A DNA stretch of 64,000 nt from Pyxidicoccus sp. MSG2 (GTDB lineage Bacteria; Myxococcota; Myxococcia; Myxococcales; Myxococcaceae): assembly GCF_026626705.1 (NCBI RefSeq), contig NZ_JAPNKC010000001.1, positions 3,348,001 to 3,412,000 on the forward strand. The letters run 5' to 3'. Below, in pieces: positions 41,822 to 51,096 of the stretch. The notes under the pieces were generated by a model. It ran no database searches and was not told where the DNA came from. It worked only from the letters and a program-made list of their open reading frames with translations. Position 1 is the stretch's first letter, and each line of letters starts with the position of its first letter. A program made the translations under genes and the position numbers.

Positions 41822-44800
41822 ATGTCCCGCTTCACATGGCTGGCCGCGGTTTTCGTGCTCACCTGCCCGCTCTGGGCGCAGGCGAGGCCGGCAGCGGACG
41901 AGACGGCGCGCGGGTACGCGGCCGAGGCGCTGAAGCAGGCCTCCTCCCCCCGTGGCGCCGCCGCCCTGCTGCGGATGCACGCCCTGGTGGATGACGTGGA
42001 GGACCTGACGCCGCTCATCAGCACCTACTCCCTCATCGCCTCGCGGCGCACGTCGGACCCGAACACCCGCGCCACCGCGCAGATGCTGCTGCTGGAGACG
42101 GAGCGCGCCCGCGGCCGGCTGGTGCGCGCCAACGAGGTGAAGCAGTGGCTGGGCTTCGTCGGCGACTACTACGTCGTCGGCGGCTTCGAGAACGAGGGCA
42201 AGGCCGGCTGCGACACCGACTTCGGCCCCGAGGCCGCCAACCTGGACCTGGCCGCCACCTGGCCGGGCGCCAAGGGCCGTGAAGCCACGTGGCGCAAGCT
42301 GACCGCGAACACGACGGACGGCTACGTGGACCTCGCCACCGCGGTGCGCCCCAACCGTGAGACGGTGGCCTACGCCGTCACCTGGCTGGAGGCGTCGCAG
42401 GAGACGCGCGTGGCCATGGGCGTGGGCACCTCCGGCGCGTTCCGCCTGTGGGTGAACGGGCAGCTCGCCGCGAAGGAGGACCGCTACAACCTGCCCCGGC
42501 CGGACCAGTCCCGCGTGTCCGTGAAGCTGCGCAAGGGCCTCAACCGCGTCCTCGTGAAGGTGTGCCAGGAGTCCGGCCCGCTGGGCTTCTACCTGCGCCA
42601 GGAGACGCCCTCCGTGCGAGCGTCGCTGCCCGCGAAGGCCCCCGCGCTGGAGCGCGGCGCCGCCCCCGCGCCCCAGTCGCTGCCCACCCTCACCTCCGCG
42701 CTGCGCACCCTCGTCGAGAAGAACCCCAACGACGCAGAGCTGCGCGGCGACTACGCCCGCGTGCTGGGCTTCTTCCGCGCCTATGACGAGCGCGAGCACA
42801 CCTCCACCGTGGAGGCCACGCGCGCGGCCGAGGCCGCCCCCGGCAACGCGGGCCTGCAGATGCTGGCCGCGGGCCAGCAGCGTGACGACCTGAACGAGCG
42901 CCGCCGCTTCCTGGAGGCCGCGCTGAAGGCGGACCCGGACTCCGCGGAGGCGCGCGTCGCGCTGGCCGACCACGAAATGGACCGCGGCCACCCGGAGCGC
43001 GTGGAGGGGCTGGTGGCGCCGGTGCTCCAGAAGGACCCGGACTCCGCCTCCGCCCGGCTGATGCTGGCGAATGCCGTGGAGGCGCTGAACGAGCGTCCCC
43101 GCGCGAGCGCGCTGGTGGAGGAGGCCTTTCGCCGGCAGCCCCGCGTGCCCCGCGCGGTGCGCGCCGCGGTGCAGGCGTCCCGGCAGCTCGGCCGCAACCG
43201 CGAGGCCATGGACCGGATGCGCGTGGTGCTGGCGCTGCGCTTCGATGACGTGAATACGCGCCGCGGGCTCGCCTCGCTGCTGGCGGACGCCGGCCAGGTG
43301 GAGGCCGCCCAGCGCGAGTACGCCCAGCTCGTCACCCTCAACCCCTTCGACAACGGCGCGCGCGTGCGGCTGGCGGAGTTGAAGGCCAACAACGGCGCGG
43401 TGGAGGAGGCGGTGGCCCTCTTCGCCGAGGCCCGCGCCCTCTCCCCCGACGAGCCCGAGGTGTACGAGCGCGAGGGCCGCGCCCTGCTGGCCGCCGGCCG
43501 CCGTGAGCCGGCGCTGGCCGCCTTCGAGAAGTCCCTGGCGCTGCGCCCGCAGAACCCGGGCCTGAAGGAGACGCTGCGCACCCTCAAGGGCGAGACGTCC
43601 GGCGCGGGCATGCAGTACCTGGTGGACTCCAGGGGGCTGGAGAAGGAAGCCGAGGCCTACGTCCACGAGGACGCCGTGTACCTGGTGGACAGCACCTACG
43701 TGCGCGTCCAGAAGAGCGGCCTGTCCAGCCGCCTGTCGCAGATGGTGGTGAAGGTGCTCAACGCGCGCGGCGTGGATGCCTTCCGCATGATGCCCGTCAC
43801 CTACTCGCCGGACCGCCAGGAGGTGCGCATCCTCAAGGCCCGCGTGGTGAAGGCGGACGGCTCCGTGGTGGAGAGCTACGGGGAGAACGACCGCAACATC
43901 AACGAGCCGTGGACGGGCATGTACTACGACGCCCGCGCCAAGGTGCTGACCTTCCCCTCGCTGGCCCCCGGCGACCTGCTGGAGCTGACGTACCGGCTGG
44001 ACGACACCGCGCAGGACAACCTCCTCTCCGACTACTGGGGTGACGTGGAGAGCGTGCAGGGCGTCTACCCGAAGGTGCGCTTCCAGTACCTCGTGGACAT
44101 GCCGAAGGAGCGGCCCCTCTACTGGAACAAGAGCAAGCTCACCGGCGTGCAGGGCGCGCAGGAGTCGGTGGACGGCGGGCGCGTGCTCTACCGGTGGAAC
44201 GCGAAGCACGTCTCCAAGGTGGTGCCGGAGCCGGGCATGCCGGGCTGGGCGGAAGTCGCGCAGAACCTCCACGTCTCCACGTACCAGACGTGGGACCAGG
44301 TGGGCCGCTACTGGTGGGGCCTCGTCAGGGACCAGCTCCAGCCCAACGCCGAGCTGCGGCAGACGGTGGACCAGGTGCTCCAGGGCGTGGACCGCAAGGA
44401 CGAGCTGGCGGTGGTGCGCGCCATCTACAGCTTCGTGGTGACGAACACGCGCTACGTGGCGCTGGAGTTCGGCATCCACGGCTACAAGCCCTACCGCGTG
44501 GACCGCGTGCTGGCGCGCCGCTTCGGTGACTGCAAGGACAAGGCGAGCCTCATCCACTCCATGCTGCGCGTCGCGGGCGTGGACAGCCGGTTGGTGCTGC
44601 TGCGCATGCGCAACCTGGGCGCCATCGGCGAGGAGCCGGCGAGCCTCGCGGCCTTCAACCACGCCATCGCCTACGTGCCCAAGTACGACCTGTACCTGGA
44701 CGGCACGGCGGAGTTCCACGGCGCGAAGGAGCTGCCCAGCGCGGACCGCGTCGCCAACGTGCTGGTGGTGGACCCGGATGGCAAGAGCACGTTCCTCACC

Positions 44801-45481
44801 ACGCCCGAGGCGAAGGCCGAGGACAACGCCACGCGGCTGACGCTGGACGTGGCGCTGAACACCAACGGCGCCGCGCAGATAACGGGCGCGAGCACGGTGG
44901 CCGGGGAGAGCGCGCCGGACTACCGCCGGGCGTACCGGCCGGAGGCCACGCGCAAGTCCACCTTCGAGCGCGCCTGGGCGCAGAGCTTCCCGGGCCTGAC
45001 GGTGCAGGAAGTGAAGCTGAGCGACACCACGCGGCTGGACGACGACGTGGCGCTGGACTTCAAGATGAACATTCCGCGCTACGCGGAGGTGCTGCCCAAC
45101 GGCATGCGCTTCCTGCCCTTCGGCACGGGCCGCACGTACCAGCAGGCGTACGCGTCGCTCGCCGAGCGCCGCTTCGACCTGATGATGCAGGGCCCGTGGC
45201 TCAACAGCTTCACGCTGCGCTACGCGCTGCCCGCCGGCTGGACGGTGACGGAGCTGCCGCAGGCGGTGGAGGAGAAGACGAAGTTCGGCTACGTGAAGCT
45301 GAGCTACCGCGTGGACGGCGGCAAGCTGGTGGCGGATGGGGAGATGGCTCTCACCGCCGCGCGCGTGAAGGCGGACGACTACGCCGAGTTCCGAGAGTTC
45401 CTCGGCCGCGTGGACCGCGCCTTCGGGCGCCGGGTGCTCGTCCAGGGCCCCGGCAGCCGCACCGCGTCCGCGGCGCAGTAG
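41822..45481 (+). CDS. Large exported TPR / DUF3857 / transglutaminase-like protein
   Basis: 1219 residues. A signal peptide (SRFTWLAAVFVLTCPLWAQA) is followed by a helical region, TPR repeats (~290-600, e.g. ARLMLANAVEALNERPRASALVEEAFRRQP), a DUF3857 domain (~630-800, YVRVQKSGLSSRLSQMVVKVLN) and a transglutaminase-like core with Cys904 in FGDCKDKAS, His947 in FNHAIAYV and Asp960 in YLDGTAEF. A C-terminal beta domain (~1000-1200) ends it. The triad implies peptidase or acyl-transfer chemistry outside the cytoplasm; the substrate is unknown. GAGGAG lies 5 bases before the ATG at 41822. Frames running antisense through the whole gene are high-GC shadows. Confidence 0.9.
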   Translation: MSRFTWLAAVFVLTCPLWAQARPAADETARGYAAEALKQASSPRGAAALLRMHALVDDVEDLTPLISTYSLIASRRTSDPNTRATAQMLLLETERARGRLVRANEVKQWLGFVGDYYVVGGFENEGKAGCDTDFGPEAANLDLAATWPGAKGREATWRKLTANTTDGYVDLATAVRPNRETVAYAVTWLEASQETRVAMGVGTSGAFRLWVNGQLAAKEDRYNLPRPDQSRVSVKLRKGLNRVLVKVCQESGPLGFYLRQETPSVRASLPAKAPALERGAAPAPQSLPTLTSALRTLVEKNPNDAELRGDYARVLGFFRAYDEREHTSTVEATRAAEAAPGNAGLQMLAAGQQRDDLNERRRFLEAALKADPDSAEARVALADHEMDRGHPERVEGLVAPVLQKDPDSASARLMLANAVEALNERPRASALVEEAFRRQPRVPRAVRAAVQASRQLGRNREAMDRMRVVLALRFDDVNTRRGLASLLADAGQVEAAQREYAQLVTLNPFDNGARVRLAELKANNGAVEEAVALFAEARALSPDEPEVYEREGRALLAAGRREPALAAFEKSLALRPQNPGLKETLRTLKGETSGAGMQYLVDSRGLEKEAEAYVHEDAVYLVDSTYVRVQKSGLSSRLSQMVVKVLNARGVDAFRMMPVTYSPDRQEVRILKARVVKADGSVVESYGENDRNINEPWTGMYYDARAKVLTFPSLAPGDLLELTYRLDDTAQDNLLSDYWGDVESVQGVYPKVRFQYLVDMPKERPLYWNKSKLTGVQGAQESVDGGRVLYRWNAKHVSKVVPEPGMPGWAEVAQNLHVSTYQTWDQVGRYWWGLVRDQLQPNAELRQTVDQVLQGVDRKDELAVVRAIYSFVVTNTRYVALEFGIHGYKPYRVDRVLARRFGDCKDKASLIHSMLRVAGVDSRLVLLRMRNLGAIGEEPASLAAFNHAIAYVPKYDLYLDGTAEFHGAKELPSADRVANVLVVDPDGKSTFLTTPEAKAEDNATRLTLDVALNTNGAAQITGASTVAGESAPDYRRAYRPEATRKSTFERAWAQSFPGLTVQEVKLSDTTRLDDDVALDFKMNIPRYAEVLPNGMRFLPFGTGRTYQQAYASLAERRFDLMMQGPWLNSFTLRYALPAGWTVTELPQAVEEKTKFGYVKLSYRVDGGKLVADGEMALTAARVKADDYAEFREFLGRVDRAFGRRVLVQGPGSRTASAAQ

Positions 45482-45550
45482 CCGCTTCCGGCTTCGCGCT
45501 CGCGGTGGCACGGCGGGCGCGAGGCCACCGGAACAGCCCCAGGCAGTGAC

Positions 45551-45589
45551 ACGGCCCGTCGGTGGAAGCTGCTTCCACCCGCGGGCCGT
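45551..45589. terminator. Bidirectional stem-loop between convergent genes
   Basis: ACGGCCCG (45551-45558) pairs with CGGGCCGT (45582-45589) and, inside, GGTGGAAG (45561-45568) with CTTCCACC (45572-45579); a two-base internal loop separates the stems. It lies between the ends of the transglutaminase-like and serine-hydrolase genes and can work for both strands. Confidence 0.7.
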
Positions 45590-45607
45590 CGTCTGTCCGG
45601 AGCCCGG

Positions 45608-46855
45608 CTATGGCTGCTCGGGCGCGCTCAAGGCGGCGACGATGATGCCGCCAGCGATGCGGGGCTGGTCCTGCCCCATGCGAAGCGTGTTGACGGAGTA
45701 GACGAGGCGCCGCCGCAAGTCGCGCGTGGCGCCCATCCCGTTGTTGTAGCCGTGCCTGTCCCCGCTCTTCCCCCACAGGGTGAAGCCGTTGACGACGAAG
45801 CGGCCCAGGCCCGCGGCGAAGCTGGCGCGGCCTCCCTTCACGTCGGGCACGTCCGGCACGGTGAACATCTCCTCCAACTGCGCGCGCGGCAGCAGCCGCC
45901 CCTTGAAGAGCGCGACGAGGAAGCGGTCCAGGTCGGCGGTGGTGGAAATCATCTCCCCCGCCGCCCAGGGCACGGACTGGCTGGCCACGGTGACGTCCAC
46001 CAGGCACCTGCCCTGGTACGCGGTGGCCCCCGCCGGGCAGCCCTCCCCTTCCGCCGCGACGATTTCGTAGCCATGGGCATGCGGCCCCGGAATCGTCACG
46101 TCGTTGCCAGGCACGGAGGTGTCCCGCAGGTGCAGCGGGCGGAGGATGCGCGAGTGCACCTCTTCTCCATAGGGACGGCCCGTCACCTTCTCGATGAGCA
46201 GCCCGGCGACGATGTAGCCGATGTTGCCGTACTCCTGCTGTGTGCCCGGCTCGAAGCGGGGCCCCTCCGGGAGCGCCAGCGCGACGAGCTCGCGAGGGCT
46301 GAAGCGGCGGTAGCGGTTCTCGAAGAACCACGCGGGGTCCTTCTGCGGCACCGGCACCCCGGGCAGGCCGTGGGTGTAGTTGAGCAACTGCCTCACGGTG
46401 ATGGGTGCATAGACGCCGTCGGGCAGCAGGCGCGGCAGGTAGTGCTGGACGGGCCGGTCCAGGTCCACGCGGCCCTCGGCGACGAGCTGCAGCACCACGG
46501 TGGCGGTGAACACCTTGGTCATGCTGCCGATGCGGAAGCGCGCGTCCGCGGGAATCGGCGCCCCGGTGCGGATGTCCGCCACGCCCGAGCTCCCGAGCCA
46601 GTGCCCGTCCGCGCCACTCACCCGGACCAGGGCGCCCGTCACCTCGCCATTCGGAAGGTTGGCGATGGCCTGCCGCAGGGCCTCGCGATTCAGCGGCGGC
46701 AGGGGCGACTGGCCCGCCTCCAGCGTCAGCTCACCCGACTCCAGCTCGCCCACCTCCGGCTCGCTTCCGGCCGGAGCCTCGGGTCCGCAGGCGGGGGCCA
46801 TGAAGCTCGCGAGCAACGCCATGCCGACCCGCAGTCCGCGGTGAAGGACAGCCAT
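45608..46855 (-). CDS. Beta-lactamase/D-Ala-D-Ala-carboxypeptidase-fold serine hydrolase
   Basis: 415 residues. An N-terminal signal with a lipobox-like MAPAC (Cys23) is followed by an acidic linker. The class C/PBP4* fold shows SxxK as Ser111-Met-Thr-Lys114, YGN in place of YxN, HGLPG, and a KSG in place of KTG (WGKSGDRHG). Such proteins are esterases or DD-peptidases as often as true lactamases, so resistance should not be assumed. It is probably anchored in the envelope. AGGAG lies upstream of the ATG at 46855, but the start region is buried in a predicted hairpin (46855-46907). It follows the trehalose gene on the same strand. Confidence 0.88.
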   Translation of the reverse strand: MAVLHRGLRVGMALLASFMAPACGPEAPAGSEPEVGELESGELTLEAGQSPLPPLNREALRQAIANLPNGEVTGALVRVSGADGHWLGSSGVADIRTGAPIPADARFRIGSMTKVFTATVVLQLVAEGRVDLDRPVQHYLPRLLPDGVYAPITVRQLLNYTHGLPGVPVPQKDPAWFFENRYRRFSPRELVALALPEGPRFEPGTQQEYGNIGYIVAGLLIEKVTGRPYGEEVHSRILRPLHLRDTSVPGNDVTIPGPHAHGYEIVAAEGEGCPAGATAYQGRCLVDVTVASQSVPWAAGEMISTTADLDRFLVALFKGRLLPRAQLEEMFTVPDVPDVKGGRASFAAGLGRFVVNGFTLWGKSGDRHGYNNGMGATRDLRRRLVYSVNTLRMGQDQPRIAGGIIVAALSAPEQP

Positions 46856-46907
46856 GTTCCATCTCCTGTTGGGGGAAGGCCGGCGATGCCGGCTGGCAGA
46901 TGGAACA
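46855..46907 (-). promoter_or_regulatory. Start-codon-occluding RNA hairpin in the serine-hydrolase leader
   Basis: On the mRNA, TGTTCCATCT (46907-46898) is perfectly complementary to AGATGGAACA (46864-46855), which holds part of the AGGAG site and the A of the start codon. Between them a GCCGGC-ATC-GCCGGC hairpin (46893-46879) would stack. Formation would hide the ribosome-binding site, so translation could depend on temperature, a ligand, a protein or a helper RNA. Confidence 0.55.
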
Positions 46908-46937
46908 CCGGCGCCTCGCGGCGCTGTCACCGGGGCT

Positions 46938-49103
<2,166 letters not shown>

Positions 49104-49116
49104 AGGCCCCTGACGC

Positions 49117-50265
49117 TTAGTCACTCCCTCCGGGGATGGCCATGGTTGAAAGGGGCAGCGTGCTGGATGGTGGACCCTCGGGACCGCCCGGTGGGACCCA
49201 GCCCAGACGGGTCAACAGCGCGGGCTCGCGGCCCGGCTTCCAGATGAAGGCATCCAGCACGTAGTGCGTGGCCTGCGGCAGCGCCAGCAGCGGCACCACC
49301 AGGGCGAGCAGGTCCTCCGGGAGCTCCACGGTGCTCACCCCGAAGAGGGGAGCCCGCTCGTGCCAGATGAGCCAATCCCAGAGCCCCTCTTCCATCAGGG
49401 CCAGCACTCCGAGGAACAGGATGAAGCCCGGCAGCCCCGCGCGCAGGAGGGCCCCGCCCACGCCATAGCCGCCTTCCGCGCGCCGCCCGCGTGCGTAGCG
49501 AAACAGCAGCGCGAAGTACGGGACGCCGTGGAGCACGATGTTCATCACGGTGAAGGCGAAGTCATCCTTCGCGAGGACGATGCCGCCGAACCACGCCACC
49601 CACGTGGCGGCCACCAGGAGCACCTTGCCCGCCTGCAAGCCTTCGCCGCGTGTCACGCGCAGCGCCTGGAAACCCACCCAGACCGCGAGGACGACGGCAT
49701 GGACGGCCAGAGCCACCGTCCCCACCCCGCGGGGCATACCGGAGAGGAAGTCGCCCTCCACGAACCACCAGAAGTCGCGAGGCAGGTTCGCGTGCCACCA
49801 GACGACGGGGCCCAGGGTGGCGGCGTAGATGGCGGCGGCGTCCAGGCGGCGCTCGGCGGTGGAGGCGCGGACCTTGCGGCCGTAGAGGGCCACCCAGCCG
49901 TACTGCTGGCGGACGAAGTGCGTGAGGGCCACGTAGGCGAACAGCGTCCAGAAGGCCTGGGGGGACACGAGGTACGCCGTCACGCCCGCGACATACGCGG
50001 CGAGCGGTGCGCCCAGGTAGAGGCCGGGGCGGCGGCGCAGCTCGTCGGTGTCCAGATAGGTGCGGAACAACGTGGACCAGACATGGGCCACGTCCACGCA
50101 GACGACGAAGAGGACCCAGGCCCACAGCGGCGTGTCTCCCACCGCGCCGAGCCACGGCGCGGTGAGCACGAAGGCCACGGACACCAGCGCGCTGCCGGCG
50201 AAGACGGTCAGGTCCACTCCCGGACTGAACAACCAGCCCTGGGAGGGCGAGAGGAGGCGGGGCAT
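49117..50265 (-). CDS. Polytopic membrane protein of unknown function
   Basis: 382 residues with about nine or ten hydrophobic helices. Conserved-looking polar sites lie within or next to helices: DVAHVWSTLFRTYLD, YVALTHFVRQQYGW, MNIVLHGVPYFALLFRYAR and LPQATHYVLDAFIWKPGRE. Several His residues on membrane faces could bind metal, as in integral-membrane oxygenases, but I cannot name the family. It precedes the trehalose gene by 13 bases. The start ATG at 50265 is the end of an 8-bp inverted repeat. No clear ribosome-binding site. Confidence 0.8.
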   Translation of the reverse strand: MPRLLSPSQGWLFSPGVDLTVFAGSALVSVAFVLTAPWLGAVGDTPLWAWVLFVVCVDVAHVWSTLFRTYLDTDELRRRPGLYLGAPLAAYVAGVTAYLVSPQAFWTLFAYVALTHFVRQQYGWVALYGRKVRASTAERRLDAAAIYAATLGPVVWWHANLPRDFWWFVEGDFLSGMPRGVGTVALAVHAVVLAVWVGFQALRVTRGEGLQAGKVLLVAATWVAWFGGIVLAKDDFAFTVMNIVLHGVPYFALLFRYARGRRAEGGYGVGGALLRAGLPGFILFLGVLALMEEGLWDWLIWHERAPLFGVSTVELPEDLLALVVPLLALPQATHYVLDAFIWKPGREPALLTRLGWVPPGGPEGPPSSTLPLSTMAIPGGSD

Positions 50266-50294
50266 CGGAGTCCGCAGACTATCACCGACTCCGA
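50265..50294 (-). promoter_or_regulatory. Hairpin ending at the start codon of the membrane-protein gene
   Basis: TCGGAGTC and GACTCCGA, separated by 14 bases (50294-50287 and 50272-50265 on the mRNA), pair over 8 bp. The 3' arm ends on the A of the ATG. This is the same geometry as in the serine-hydrolase leader 3.4 kb downstream on the same strand. Confidence 0.45.
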
Positions 50295-50373
50295 GCCACT
50301 TTCTCAGGCCGTTGAGAGCAGGTCAGGCGACTATGCTTCGTCGGCGATAAGCAGCCTTCTTGCGTGAGCACAG

Positions 50374-51096
50374 ATGCCCCGTTTCTTCTGGTTGCGCCGC
50401 GATGAGGCCACAGCGACGACGTACGATGGCGAAGTCGACGCGGCGCACAGATGGAGACTGCCCGGCGTGAGCTGCCACACGTGCGGAGCGACCTGGGGCG
50501 GAGCAGGTCACCAGTACCCGTGCGTTGACCTATCGCAACTGTCCGAGCGCCACGAGTTCGAGAAGGCCAGACCCGAGCCCTTCCCCGAGTTCGCACGCCT
50601 TCGTGAGCTGGTGCGCCCTTTCGCGCCTCCCCATGCAACGCTGCCACCCGGAACAGCCTTCGGGTCGCTGGTCGGTCGTGCCTTCGGGAAGTTCGGCCCC
50701 TTCGGATGGTGGGGCAGTTCCATGCTGCTGGTACGCCGTGCCTCGCTAGAACTTCTTCAAGCGGAAGGCGTACGGGGACTGCTCGGCTGCCGCACGGAGC
50801 TGCGCTTCCGGCAGAAGGACCCGCCGGAACTGCTGGAACTCCAAATCGAGCCGCACGGCAGACTCCACCCGGACTGCATTCCCCCGGATGAGCCTCCACC
50901 GTGCGTCACCTGTGGCCGGTTCGGACTCGCGCGGCCAGATGAGCCCATCCTGGACGCGGCCTCCCTGCCCCCGGAACTCGACCTGTTCCGGCTCGGCAAC
51001 TTCGCCACGATGATCATCGGCACCGAGCGGTTCAAGGAGGCCGTGCAGCGCCTGGAGCTGCACGGCCTCACCTTCCGCGAGCTCCAGACGCGCTAA
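50374..51096 (+). CDS. Double-CXXCG protein, SitI6-type immunity protein (orphan)
   Basis: 240 residues with two CxxCG motifs, Cys34-Cys37 (CHTCGATW) and Cys177-Cys180 (CVTCGRFG), the mark of a Myxococcus paralogous family (TIGR02264-type). Members named SitI6 protect against SitA6 lipoprotein toxins exchanged between kin by outer-membrane exchange. No toxin gene is next to it: the membrane-protein gene is divergent upstream and leuS converges downstream with a 4-base overlap. It is therefore an orphan that could give immunity to a non-self toxin. Cytoplasmic, probably zinc-binding. Confidence 0.85.
   Translation: MPRFFWLRRDEATATTYDGEVDAAHRWRLPGVSCHTCGATWGGAGHQYPCVDLSQLSERHEFEKARPEPFPEFARLRELVRPFAPPHATLPPGTAFGSLVGRAFGKFGPFGWWGSSMLLVRRASLELLQAEGVRGLLGCRTELRFRQKDPPELLELQIEPHGRLHPDCIPPDEPPPCVTCGRFGLARPDEPILDAASLPPELDLFRLGNFATMIIGTERFKEAVQRLELHGLTFRELQTR

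Noticed and set aside
41747..45511. 1254-codon minus-strand frame
   Set aside because: Exact shadow of the transglutaminase-like gene, in the frame mirrored by third-position GC.
45608..46855. Antibiotic-resistance beta-lactamase
   Set aside because: The YGN and KSG variants and the lipoprotein-like start fit the broad serine-hydrolase/DD-peptidase family; resistance cannot be claimed.
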